Origin: an uncultured Celeribacter sp.
GTDB lineage: Bacteria > Pseudomonadota > Alphaproteobacteria > Rhodobacterales > Rhodobacteraceae
Assembly (NCBI RefSeq): GCF_963676475.1
Contig: NZ_OY781106.1
Span: forward strand, 310,001-374,000
Length of the DNA: 64,000 nucleotides
Direction: 5' to 3'
In this document: positions 8,389-16,970 of the stretch, one piece after another
Numbering within the stretch: position 1 is the first letter of the stretch
How the letters are laid out: every line of letters starts with the position of its first letter
The notes under the pieces: generated by a model
What the model was told of the DNA's origin: nothing
What the model saw: the letters and a program-made list of their open reading frames with translations, nothing else
Databases searched by the model: none
Position numbers and translations under genes: made by a program

Positions 8389-9045
8389 ATGGATTGGATT
8401 GACCGGTTTGCGGGGCTCTCGACACTGGAGCCCAAGGTGCGCGAGCGTCTTGTGGCACAGTCGCAGATCATTCATCTGCCCGCGGGAACAGTTTTGTTCG
8501 GCCCCGGCAAAAGCCCCGAAAACCTGTTGATGCTGATCGAGGGCACGGTGCGGGTGCAACAGACCACCGAAGCGGGGCGCGAGATCGTGCTTTACCGCGT
8601 GCATGCGGGCGAAAGCTGTGTGATGACCACGGCCTGCCTGCTGGCCTATGAAGACTATAGCGCCGAGGGCATTGCTGAGACGGAGGTTGACGCCGTCGCC
8701 ATCCCGCGTCGGGTGTTCGACGATCTGGTCGCCACCTCGCAGAGTTTCCGCAATTTCGTGTTTTCCGCCTATTCGCGCCGGATCACCGATCTGTTTCATG
8801 TGATCGAGGAGATCGCTTTTCAAAAGGTCGATATCCGCCTGGCGCAAAAGCTTTTGGAGCTGACCAACGGCGGGCCGGTGCTTAAGGCGACTCATGCGCA
8901 ACTGGCTGCAGAACTGGGCTCTGCGCGTGAGGTGATTTCACGGCAATTGCAGGAATTCCAACGCCGCGGATGGGTTCAAACCGCCCGCGGCGAGGTCAAG
9001 CTGACGGATCGCGAGGCGCTGGACGCGCTCGCACATTCCGCCTGA
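8389..9045 (+). CDS. Crp/Fnr-family transcription regulator
   Basis: 218 residues. N-terminal cyclic-nucleotide-binding-type beta barrel (about 15-130) and C-terminal Crp-type winged helix (about 145-212), with recognition helix SAREVISRQLQEFQRRG. It lacks the N-terminal cysteine cluster of oxygen-sensing Fnr; the few cysteines (C80 and C85 in SCVMTTACLL) might be redox-responsive, but that is a guess. An inverted repeat ACCCCTT/AAGGGGT (8363-8383) sits just before its ribosome binding site AGAGG. Its stop abuts the stop of the convergent DUF2892 gene. A role in controlling the neighbouring sulfur genes is inferred from position. Confidence 0.87.
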   Translation: MDWIDRFAGLSTLEPKVRERLVAQSQIIHLPAGTVLFGPGKSPENLLMLIEGTVRVQQTTEAGREIVLYRVHAGESCVMTTACLLAYEDYSAEGIAETEVDAVAIPRRVFDDLVATSQSFRNFVFSAYSRRITDLFHVIEEIAFQKVDIRLAQKLLELTNGGPVLKATHAQLAAELGSAREVISRQLQEFQRRGWVQTARGEVKLTDREALDALAHSA

Positions 9046-9246
9046 TTATTTCATCTTGCAGGTGTTGATCCCGAGGATCGAATAGAGCACGCAGCTTTGC
9101 ATCAGCCCGGTGGCCAGCGGGATGATCCCCAAGAGGTAAAGCCAGCGCATGGACGCGTCGGGGTTCAGGAAGAAGCCGAGGATAAGCGCAAGGCCGACAA
9201 CGATGCGAAGGATGCGGTCGATGCCGCCGACATTTTTTTTGAGCAT
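9046..9246 (-). CDS. DUF2892 (YgaP-type) small membrane protein
   Basis: 66 residues, MLKKNVGGIDRILRIVVG, with two membrane helices and a conserved-looking cysteine in GLMQSCVLY. It matches the inner-membrane domain found alone or fused to rhodanese in YgaP; members often lie near sulfide or sulfane-sulfur genes. The start at 9246 is used because GGAGAG lies 4 bases before it on the minus strand; an in-frame ATG at 9258 would place that site inside the gene. It is convergent with the Crp/Fnr gene with no gap. Confidence 0.82.
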   Translation of the reverse strand: MLKKNVGGIDRILRIVVGLALILGFFLNPDASMRWLYLLGIIPLATGLMQSCVLYSILGINTCKMK

Positions 9247-9381
9247 GAAACTCTCCATTGGTTAACCATGGGTAAGTTACTGCTCCGCGCCCCCGCCTGT
9301 CTGTAACAAACTCACATCCAGCATATAGGTTGAACGCTTTTTCTCGGGTCCGACGAAAACGAGCCAAATGTTCGATTTATG

Positions 9382-9415
9382 CAAAAACAAAGCGGGGCCT
9401 CGCATGAGACCCCGC
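9382..9415 (-). terminator. Terminator of mmsA
   Basis: Stem GCGGGG (9392-9397)/CCCCGC (9410-9415) extended inward by CTC/GAG around a GCAT loop, followed on the minus strand by TTTGTTTTTGC. It lies 24 bases past the mmsA stop. Confidence 0.85.
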
Positions 9416-9438
9416 CAAATGGTTCGAAAAGAGAGGAT

Positions 9439-10938
9439 TTAGTCCATCGCTTTGAAGTTCAGGGCGACCCCGTCCTTGATGCCGGAGAACCAGCGGGCGG
9501 TGACTTTTTTCGTCTTGGTGTAGAATTTGAACGCATCCGGCCCGTATTGGTCGAGATCGCCAAAAGCGGATTTTTTCCAGCCACCGAAGGAGAAGTAGGA
9601 CAGCGGCACAGGGATCGGGAAGTTGATGCCGACCATGCCCACATCGACACGGGCGGCAAAATCCCGCGCGGTGTCGCCATCGGCGGTGTAGATCGCGGTG
9701 CCATTGCCATATTGGTTGTCGAGAATGAGGTTAAGCGCGTCCTCATAGCTGTCCATCCGCACGGTGGACAGCACCGGGCCAAAGACCTCTTCCTTATAGA
9801 TGTCCATGTCCGGGGTGACGTTGTCGAACAGCGTCGGGCCGACGAAATAGCCGTTCTCATAGCCCTGGATTTTCATGCCACGCCCATCGGTCAAAAGCGT
9901 CGCGCCCTGGTCCACACCGGAGGTGATGAGCCCCTCGATGCGCTCTTTGGCCTGGGCGGTAATCACCGGACCGTAATCCGTGTCGTCACCGGCGGTGTAG
10001 GGGGCCACTTTGAGCTTTTCGATCTTCGGCACCAGCTTTTCGATCAGACGATCTGCGGTTTCCTTGCCCACCGGCACGGCGACGGACACGGCCATGCAGC
10101 GTTCGCCAGCGGCGCCAAACCCGGCCCCGACCAGCGCGTCGGCGGCCTTATCGAGATCGGCGTCGGGCATGATGATCATGTGGTTTTTCGCACCACCGAA
10201 ACATTGCGCGCGCTTGCCATTGGTGGCGGCACGACCGTAGATATATTGCGCGATGGGCGTCGAGCCGACAAAGCCCACGGCTTGGATGGTCTCATTGTCG
10301 AGGATCGCATCCACGGCTTCTTTGTCGCCATGCACAACCTGCAAAACGCCATCCGGCAGACCAGCCTGTTGGATCAGTTCGGCGAGCATCAGGGATGTCA
10401 TCGGCGTGCGCTCGGAGGGTTTCAGGATCATCGCGTTGCCGGAGGCAATCGCAGGCGCCATTTTCCAAAGCGGGATCATCGCCGGGAAGTTGAAGGGCGT
10501 GATGCCTGCGACAACGCCAAGCGGCTGGCGGATGGAATAGAGATCAATGCCCGGACCCGCATCACCGACGAATTCGCCTTTGAGCAAAGCAGGCGCGCCC
10601 ATGCAGACCTCGACCACTTCGAGGCCGCGTTGCACATCGCCTTTGGCATCGGGGATCGTCTTGCCATGCTCGCGCGACAGGCATTCGGCCAGCGCGTCCA
10701 TGTTTTCGTTGATCAACTGACCGAATTTCATGAACACACGGGCGCGGCGCTGCGGGTTCACCTTGGCCCATTCTTTTTGGGCGACAGCGGCTTTCTCGAC
10801 CGCATCGGCCAGCTCGGCGGGTGTGGCGAGCGGCACTTTGGCGATGACTTCGCCGGTGGCCGGGTTGCGCACTTCGGAGAAACGGCCGGATGTGCCCGCG
10901 ACATAGGCGCCGTTGATGAAATGTTTGAGTTCTTGCAT
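9439..10938 (-). CDS. mmsA: Methylmalonate-semialdehyde dehydrogenase (CoA-acylating)
   Basis: 499 residues, aldehyde dehydrogenase superfamily, MmsA/IolA type. The catalytic cysteine is C281 in GAAGERCMAVS, and the Rossmann glycine motif is FVGSTPIA. MmsA converts methylmalonate or malonate semialdehyde plus CoA and NAD+ to propionyl- or acetyl-CoA in valine, inositol and beta-alanine breakdown. The minus-strand start is preceded by AGGAGG. The divergent LysR gene across a 159-base gap is the probable regulator. Confidence 0.93.
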   Translation of the reverse strand: MQELKHFINGAYVAGTSGRFSEVRNPATGEVIAKVPLATPAELADAVEKAAVAQKEWAKVNPQRRARVFMKFGQLINENMDALAECLSREHGKTIPDAKGDVQRGLEVVEVCMGAPALLKGEFVGDAGPGIDLYSIRQPLGVVAGITPFNFPAMIPLWKMAPAIASGNAMILKPSERTPMTSLMLAELIQQAGLPDGVLQVVHGDKEAVDAILDNETIQAVGFVGSTPIAQYIYGRAATNGKRAQCFGGAKNHMIIMPDADLDKAADALVGAGFGAAGERCMAVSVAVPVGKETADRLIEKLVPKIEKLKVAPYTAGDDTDYGPVITAQAKERIEGLITSGVDQGATLLTDGRGMKIQGYENGYFVGPTLFDNVTPDMDIYKEEVFGPVLSTVRMDSYEDALNLILDNQYGNGTAIYTADGDTARDFAARVDVGMVGINFPIPVPLSYFSFGGWKKSAFGDLDQYGPDAFKFYTKTKKVTARWFSGIKDGVALNFKAMD

Positions 10939-10970
10939 GGAAACCTCCTGATCTTTGAGGTGAGTTTAAC

Positions 10971-11025
10971 TTTGCGTTTTTGCCTCTAAAAGAGCGAAGA
11001 TTTCAAAAACATTTTGCATTTTTGC
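10971..11025. promoter_or_regulatory. Direct repeat pair between mmsA and the LysR gene
   Basis: TTTGCGTTTTTGC (10971-10983) and TTTGCATTTTTGC (11013-11025) differ at one of 13 positions and start 42 bases apart, four helical turns, so both lie on the same DNA face. The position in a divergent LysR gap makes them candidate binding sites for the LysR protein. Confidence 0.45.
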
Positions 11026-11097
11026 AGTAGTGGAACTTTATTGAGCCGCAATTGCGCAGGGGGCGGAGCGCATCACAAAACGGACGAGGCGAAGGCG

Positions 11098-11991
11098 ATG
11101 AATTGGGATGATTTGCGGGTGTTTCTGGCGGTGGCGCGCACGGAAAGCCTGTCGGGGGCAGGGCGACAATTAAAGATCGACCCGGCCACGGTGGGGCGGC
11201 GCATCGCGCGGCTCGAAGAGGGGCTGGGCGCGCCCTTGTTTGCGAAATCACCGCAGGGCTATGAATTGACGCGGGACGGCGGGCGGCTTTTGGCCCATGC
11301 GGAGGCGGCGGAGCAGGCGGTGTCTTTGGGGCTAGATGACCTGTCCGGCGATGGTGACGAACAGCTCAAGGGCGCAATCCGCATCGGCGCGCCGGATGGC
11401 TGTGCCAACTATGTGCTGCCGCGCGTCGTGGCGCGAATCGCCGAGGAGCACCCCGACCTTGAGGTGCAGATCATCGCGCAGCCGCGGCTTTTCAGCCTGT
11501 CGAAACGCGAGGTCGATCTTTATGTCAGCGTCTCTCCACCAACCTCGGGGCGTTTGCTGGTGCAGAAGATCACGGACTATCACCTCTCGCTTGCGGGCAT
11601 GCGCTGGTATCTGCGCCAGCACGAGGACATCGTGACGCGAGAGGATCTGAAACGGCACAAATTGGTCGGCTATGTGCCCGATCTGATTTTCGACAAGGAA
11701 CTCGACTATCTTGAGGAAATCGGCGCCAGCGAGGCGGATTATACGTCGAATTCGGTCTCTGTTCAGCTCAACATGATCCGGGCGGGGCTTGGCGTGGGCG
11801 TCGTGCACGACTTTTGCCTGCCCTATGTGAACCGCATGGTGCGGGTGCTGCCCGAGGAAGTGCGGCTCAAACGCGCCTTCTATTTGGTGCGCCATGCGGA
11901 TGACCGAAAGGTCGAACGCCTATCGCGATTTTCCGAGGTTTTGTGCCAAAGCATGCGTGAAGTGGTCGAACAACTTGAACGCGAAGCTTGA
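11098..11991 (+). CDS. LysR-family regulator divergent from mmsA
   Basis: 297 residues. N-terminal winged helix (MNWDDLRVFLAVARTESLSGAG, then ATVGRRIARLEEGLG) and a C-terminal LysR effector domain (about 90-290). The ATG at 11098 is where LysR homology begins; the extension to 11014 encodes unrelated residues. Divergent orientation and a shared control region with mmsA suggest it regulates semialdehyde dehydrogenase expression. The inducer cannot be told from sequence. Confidence 0.9.
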   Translation: MNWDDLRVFLAVARTESLSGAGRQLKIDPATVGRRIARLEEGLGAPLFAKSPQGYELTRDGGRLLAHAEAAEQAVSLGLDDLSGDGDEQLKGAIRIGAPDGCANYVLPRVVARIAEEHPDLEVQIIAQPRLFSLSKREVDLYVSVSPPTSGRLLVQKITDYHLSLAGMRWYLRQHEDIVTREDLKRHKLVGYVPDLIFDKELDYLEEIGASEADYTSNSVSVQLNMIRAGLGVGVVHDFCLPYVNRMVRVLPEEVRLKRAFYLVRHADDRKVERLSRFSEVLCQSMREVVEQLEREA

Positions 11992-12074
11992 CAGAGTGTC
12001 GCAGGCAGTGAACGCTAACATCAGGGAGACACAGGAAAAACGCGCGAGCGCATCAGATATTTTAGGGAGGACAC

Positions 12075-12509
12075 ATGATCGTAGGACAGATTCTGAAAGC
12101 CAAGGCGATTGACGAGACCATCACCATTCGGCCGGACATAACCGTGGGCGAGGCGGCAAAGCTTTTGTCGAGCCGCAAGATCGGCGCGGTGATCGTCGCG
12201 ACGGATCCGAAGCATCCGGAGGGCATCTTGTCCGAACGCGACATCGTGCGCGAGCTGGGCAAGACCGGCAGCGAGGTTTTGGCCCATAAGGTGTCGGATT
12301 TCATGACGCGCAAGCTGGTGTCCTGTCGCCCCGACGATACGGCGCTGGCCGTGTTGGAGCGGATGAGCACCGGGCGGTTCCGGCACATGCCGGTGATGAG
12401 CGATGGCGAGATGATCGGCCTTGTGTCTATCGGCGATGTGGTCAAGGCGCGGCTTGAACAGTTGGCGATGGAAAACAAATCGCTCGAAGGCATGATCATG
12501 GGGCATTAA
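12075..12509 (+). CDS. Two-CBS-domain protein
   Basis: 144 residues made of two CBS motifs (about 8-65 and 74-130; second-motif segment FRHMPVMSDGEMIGLVSIGDVV). Stand-alone CBS pairs bind adenosine nucleotides (AMP, ATP, NAD or SAM) and act as energy-state sensors; the ligand is not predictable here. The start follows TTTAGGGAGGA. A TGTTAGCG sequence (12020-12013, minus strand) lies about 55 bases upstream. Confidence 0.88.
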   Translation: MIVGQILKAKAIDETITIRPDITVGEAAKLLSSRKIGAVIVATDPKHPEGILSERDIVRELGKTGSEVLAHKVSDFMTRKLVSCRPDDTALAVLERMSTGRFRHMPVMSDGEMIGLVSIGDVVKARLEQLAMENKSLEGMIMGH

Positions 12510-12654
12510 GACCCTGAGTGTCATGAGAATTGCCCGACTTGAAAAGAAATTATGACATGTAACGGGGCGTTCGCGCCCCAATACGCCCCAAGCCTCTTGA
12601 TTTCGCACCTGCAATATTGTTGCGTGCGCAGAAGGAAGAGGAGGAGACCACCCC

Positions 12655-13149
12655 ATGCGTATCGGTTTGTACCCCGGCACATTCGACCCGGTGACCCACG
12701 GCCATGGCGACATCATTCGCCGGGCCTGTGCCCTCGTGGATCGTTTGGTGATCGGCGTGGCGATCAACCGCGACAAGGGGCCTTTGTTCAGCCTCGAAGA
12801 GCGTGTCGAGATGCTGACCGAGTATACGGCGGAGCTTTCTGCGGACACCGGCTGTGAGATCGTGGTGCATCCCTTCGAGAACCTTTTGATCCAATGCGCG
12901 CGCGATGTGAATGCAAAGGTCATCATTCGCGGCCTGCGCGCCGTGGCTGATTTCGAGTATGAATATCAGATGGTTGGCATGAACCGGGCGCTTGATAGCA
13001 AGATCGAGACGGTGTTCCTCATGGCCGATGCACGGCATCAGGCGATTGCCTCGAAACTGGTGAAGGAGATCGCGCGTCTCGATGGCGACATCTCGAAATT
13101 CGTCGCCCCCGAGGTCGAAGCGCGACTTTTGGCCAAGTTCAAAGCCTGA
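12655..13149 (+). CDS. coaD: Pantetheine-phosphate adenylyltransferase
   Basis: 164 residues, nucleotidyltransferase fold with the T/HxGH signature in YPGTFDPVTHGHGD and the conserved IIRGLRA segment. CoaD makes dephospho-CoA from 4'-phosphopantetheine and ATP, the penultimate step of CoA synthesis. GAAGAGGAGGAG precedes the ATG. Length is typical. A strong bidirectional hairpin follows at 13171. Confidence 0.96.
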   Translation: MRIGLYPGTFDPVTHGHGDIIRRACALVDRLVIGVAINRDKGPLFSLEERVEMLTEYTAELSADTGCEIVVHPFENLLIQCARDVNAKVIIRGLRAVADFEYEYQMVGMNRALDSKIETVFLMADARHQAIASKLVKEIARLDGDISKFVAPEVEARLLAKFKA

Positions 13150-13170
13150 AGTTATCAAACGCGAGACATG

Positions 13171-13207
13171 AAAACGCCCCGCAGGAGGAGGACTGCGGGG
13201 CGTTTTT
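13171..13207. terminator. Bidirectional terminator with CUCCUCC loop on the minus strand
   Basis: Perfect 14-bp stem (13171-13184 with 13193-13206) and an 8-base loop. Runs of T or A on both sides let it end both coaD (plus) and the DUF1127-like gene (minus). On the minus strand the loop reads TCCTCCTC, like the CCUCCUCCC loop motif of the CcsR ('cuckoo') RNAs that in Rhodobacter sphaeroides lie downstream of a DUF1127 gene. Confidence 0.85.
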
Positions 13208-13226
13208 CGTGCGTGATGTCTATGTC

Positions 13227-13385
13227 TTATCCGTAGATCGCGTCATGCGCCATCTGGCGGGCGCGGTTTGCGTCGATGTTCAGGTCGGCTTTGACCTTTG
13301 CGGAAAGGCCGTCGAGTTCTGCGAGGGTGCGGCGATAGGCGGCCCGTTTGCGGGCGGCGGTGGCGAGGGAGGTAAGCGTTTTCAT
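13227..13385 (-). CDS. DUF1127-like micro-protein
   Basis: 52 residues, MKTLTSLATAARKRAAYRRT at the N terminus and ending NRARQMAHDAIYG. It is rich in Arg and Ala, with one amphipathic helix followed by a second short helix, the layout of the small DUF1127 proteins common in Rhodobacterales. The frame ends in TAA and is preceded by AAAGGATCGGC. A promoter-like stretch containing TTAGCGCTAA lies about 55 bases upstream of the ATG. In Rhodobacter such genes are stress-induced and co-transcribed with small RNAs; that behaviour is inferred here. Confidence 0.7.
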   Translation of the reverse strand: MKTLTSLATAARKRAAYRRTLAELDGLSAKVKADLNIDANRARQMAHDAIYG

Positions 13386-13436
13386 AATGCCGATCCTTTG
13401 GGTCCAGTTTTCGTTTTCTGACCCCTATATGCGCTC

Positions 13437-13452
13437 TCATTAGCGCTAACAC
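13437..13452. promoter_or_regulatory. LacI-type palindrome TTAGCGCTAA upstream of the DUF1127-like gene
   Basis: Perfect 10-bp palindrome TTAGCGCTAA (13440-13449) inside TGTTAGCGCTAA on the minus strand. It lies between a -35-like TTGGTG and a -10-like CATATA. The form resembles operators of LacI-family regulators. The regulator is unknown. Confidence 0.4.
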
Positions 13453-13547
13453 CAATGCCGGTTCGCCAAAATCGCTATGCGTTATGCGCATGGGTTTTGA
13501 GAAAACGCATGCCTCGTGAGGCCTGTCTTATCAGGTAGGAAAACCGG

Positions 13548-14213
13548 TCAAAACACCGGGATCACCCCAATCGCAACAAAGCCGTTGAGCACCGCATCGA
13601 CCGCCACGGCGGCCAGCACCATGCCCATCACACGCGATACGATGGCCGCACCCGTATCGCCGATAACGCGCAGGATCGGTTGGGCCGCCATGAGGATCAC
13701 GAGGGTGATCAAAAGCACGACGACCATGATCGTGGCCGTCATCGCCTGATGGGCGACGGAAAAGCGGTCGTTGTCGGTCAGCATGACCACGGCCAGCATC
13801 GCACCGGGGGAGGCGATGGAGGGCATGGCGAGCGGAAAGACGGAGACGCGGCGGGCCTGAGCCTGTTGATCGCTGCGGGGCTTTTCGACTTGGGCGGTTT
13901 CATGAGACGGTTTGCCGTCGCCGAAGATCATCGTGAGCGCGAAGAGGAACAGAACCAACCCGCCTGCGATCTGGAAAGACGGGAGGCCGAGCCCCAGAGC
14001 ATCCAGCACCACCTGACCAAGTAAGATGAAGGCCAAGAGGATCACAAAGGCGATCACCACTGCACGCGCGGCGGCCATACGCGCCAGACGCGGCGCGAGA
14101 CCGGCGGTGGCGGCGATGAAGACGGGCAGGGTGCCAATGGGGTCGATGACAACCCAAAGCGTGATGAATTCGCTGATGATGGTCGAAAAGCTGGGCATGG
14201 AGAAACTTGGCAT
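13548..14213 (-). CDS. MarC-family integral membrane protein
   Basis: 221 residues with six predicted membrane helices and the MarC signatures WVVIDPIGTLPVF near the N terminus and AMPSIASPGAML mid-protein. A charged loop (about residues 100-130, GDGKPSHETAQVEKPRSDQ) separates the halves. MarC proteins are of uncertain function; the old link with multiple antibiotic resistance was not upheld. The start could be 14213 or an in-frame ATG at 14198; neither has a strong ribosome binding site. Confidence 0.85.
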   Translation of the reverse strand: MPSFSMPSFSTIISEFITLWVVIDPIGTLPVFIAATAGLAPRLARMAAARAVVIAFVILLAFILLGQVVLDALGLGLPSFQIAGGLVLFLFALTMIFGDGKPSHETAQVEKPRSDQQAQARRVSVFPLAMPSIASPGAMLAVVMLTDNDRFSVAHQAMTATIMVVVLLITLVILMAAQPILRVIGDTGAAIVSRVMGMVLAAVAVDAVLNGFVAIGVIPVF

Positions 14214-14261
14214 GTGAGGCTCGTGGATGTTTCACACTCACATAGCATCGCCCAGACGCCG

Positions 14262-14296
14262 AACAATAGAAAACGCCCCGGAATTTTCCAGGGCGT
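14262..14296 (-). terminator. Terminator downstream of gap1
   Basis: Stem ACGCCCCGGAA (14273-14283)/TTCCAGGGCGT (14286-14296) with one mismatch, followed on the minus strand by TTTCTATTGTT. It lies about 140 bases after the gap1 stop, beyond the duplicated gap1 tail. Confidence 0.7.
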
Positions 14297-14337
14297 CTCC
14301 TTTTCCCGTTCGCGCGGGATAACTTGTCTGGTTCCGT

Positions 14338-14388
14338 GTACCTCAGAGGAACTTGCTCATGGCGACGGCGGTGTCGGCCATACGGTTC
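14338..14388 (-). repeat. Duplicated remnant of the 3' end of gap1
   Basis: These 51 bases match 14432-14482, the last codons and stop of gap1, with three mismatches. In the gap1 frame the minus strand still spells the end of GAPDH (MADTAVAMSKFL and a stop), but the upstream codons are unrelated. A 43-base unrelated spacer (14389-14431) lies between the two copies. It looks like a partial tandem duplication, or the scar of recombination with another gap copy. Confidence 0.85.
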
Positions 14389-14436
14389 ATAAGCTCCGAC
14401 GCAGGCGGAGCTTTCACCCCGCTGCGCCAGAGTGCC

Positions 14437-15438
<1,002 letters not shown>

Positions 15439-15567
15439 GTCAGCACCTCCTTGACGCTATGGCAAGAGGACGGGGAGGTGTCCTCTTTTACTGTAAGCCG
15501 GGGCGGTATTGACCATCCCGGCATGAAATTACCTTGGCCGGAGCGGATCCGGTCAAAACAACAGAGA

Positions 15568-15711
15568 TCAGCGCCAGAACGCGATCCAATGTATCAATCG
15601 CAAGATTTCCTTGGCCAAAAAGAGCGAACCCGCCCCTCCGGTGAGGCCAAAATCCAAGCCGAGTGCGATCACGATCACGATGGCAAGCCCGACGGCGATT
15701 GTATTGGTCAT
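15568..15711 (-). CDS. Small single-span membrane protein between the gap genes
   Basis: 47 residues. An N-terminal hydrophobic helix (MTNTIAVGLAIVIVIALGLD) is followed by LTGGAGSLFLAKEILRLIHW and the C terminus IAFWR. The open frame runs from ATG at 15711 to TGA at 15568. I recall similar short Gly-Ala-Ser-Leu-Phe-Leu-Ala and WxAFWR patterns next to gap in other Rhodobacterales, but could not search. No function is known. It is read in the same direction as both gap genes, 129 bases before gap1. Confidence 0.65.
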   Translation of the reverse strand: MTNTIAVGLAIVIVIALGLDFGLTGGAGSLFLAKEILRLIHWIAFWR

Positions 15712-15831
15712 GTTTTGCGCTTTTGTCTGTCTTGCAGGCACAATGCGTCAGGGGTGTGAAGAAAAAAAGGGGGCAGATCAAAAAAAGCGTAAAAGAGCCT
15801 AAAGGTTGCCCTTTGGACCTCAAAGTGGTGT

Positions 15832-15872
15832 TCAAAAAAGAGACAGGACGGAGGCTCCTCTTCCTCCGTCCC
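15832..15872 (-). terminator. Terminator of gap2
   Basis: GGACGGAGG (15846-15854) and CCTCCGTCC (15863-15871) form a 9-bp stem with an 8-base loop. The minus strand continues TGTCTCTTTTTTG. It lies 16 bases after the gap2 stop. Confidence 0.88.
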
Positions 15873-15887
15873 GTATTGGGCCAGCGC

Positions 15888-16886
15888 TTAAGACAGGCGG
15901 CCCATGGCGGCGGCGACATCGGCCATACGTGCCGAGAAGCCCCATTCGTTGTCGTACCAGGCCAGCACGCGGACGGTGCGGCCGACGACTTTGGTCTGGT
16001 CGGGCGCAAAGATCGACGACTCGGTGGTGTGGTTGAAGTCGATGGAGACCTTCGGCTCCGGGTCATAGCCCAGAACGGCGCCCATGTGACCGGCGGCGGC
16101 TTCGCGCACGACCTCGTTCACGTCTTCGACGGTGACGTCTTTGGAGGCCTGGAAGGTCAGATCGACACAGGAGACGTTCGGGGTCGGAACGCGAATCGAG
16201 GTGCCGTCCAGCTTGCCCTTGAGTTCCGGCAGCACGAGGCCCAGCGCCTTGGCGGCGCCCGTCGAGGTCGGGATCATCGCCATGGAGGCGGCGCGGGCGC
16301 GATAGAGGTCCTTGTGACGGCGGTCATGGGTGGACTGGTCGCCGGTGTAGGAGTGGATCGTGGTCATGATGCCGCTCTCGATGCCGATGCCATCGTTCAG
16401 CACTTTCGCCAGCGGCGCGAGGCAGTTGGTGGTGCAGGACCCGTTGGAGATGATTTTATCTTCGGCCAGAATATCGCGGTGGTTCACGCCAAAGACCACG
16501 GTGCGCGCGACATTGGTCGCAGGCGCGGAAATCAGCACCTTTTTGGCGCCATTGCGCAGGTGAACAGCGGATTTTTCGCCATCGTTGAACTTGCCGGAAC
16601 ATTCGAGCACGACATCGACACCGCTCCAATCCAGCTCATCGGGATTGTAGGTGGACATGACTTCAATCGGGCCCTGACCCAGATCCATGGTGTTGCCGGC
16701 CACTTTGACGGAGCCGTTGAAACGGCCATGGACCGAGTCGTATTTCAAGAGGTGCGCGTTGGTCTCGATGGGGCCGGTGGCGTTGATCTTGACCACTTCC
16801 ACCTCGTTGAGGCCTGCCTCAGAGATATGCGCCAGCGTACAGCGCCCGATGCGGCCAAAGCCATTGATCCCGAGTTTGATGGTCAT
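15888..16886 (-). CDS. gap2: Glyceraldehyde-3-phosphate dehydrogenase, type I (copy 2, altered cofactor site)
   Basis: 332 residues, similar to copy 1 along its length, with MTIKLGINGFGRIGRC, catalytic Cys151 (SNGSCTTNCLAP) and the WYDNEWGFSARM end. The residue after Asn35, Asp in copy 1 and in NAD-dependent enzymes, is Ala36 here (VVKINATG). Loss of this Asp is expected to weaken NAD selectivity and may allow NADP, so this copy could serve a gluconeogenic or other biosynthetic role. A 16-bp palindrome lies upstream (16971-16986). The start has GGAGA upstream. Confidence 0.94.
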   Translation of the reverse strand: MTIKLGINGFGRIGRCTLAHISEAGLNEVEVVKINATGPIETNAHLLKYDSVHGRFNGSVKVAGNTMDLGQGPIEVMSTYNPDELDWSGVDVVLECSGKFNDGEKSAVHLRNGAKKVLISAPATNVARTVVFGVNHRDILAEDKIISNGSCTTNCLAPLAKVLNDGIGIESGIMTTIHSYTGDQSTHDRRHKDLYRARAASMAMIPTSTGAAKALGLVLPELKGKLDGTSIRVPTPNVSCVDLTFQASKDVTVEDVNEVVREAAAGHMGAVLGYDPEPKVSIDFNHTTESSIFAPDQTKVVGRTVRVLAWYDNEWGFSARMADVAAAMGRLS

Positions 16887-16970
16887 GGTGAGTCTCCAAG
16901 CTTGATCTGAGTGGCGTGGGTCTTTTGAGGGCCCGTATACAAAGGTGTGCTAAGTGGGAAAAGCGTTTAA

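Noticed and set aside
9379..10989. A 536-codon plus-strand frame opposite mmsA
   Set aside because: It is the antisense shadow of a GC-rich gene; mmsA has full homology and a terminator on the minus strand.
15611..15802. 63-codon plus-strand frame between the gap genes
   Set aside because: It is antisense to the small membrane protein and low in complexity (Lys-rich end).
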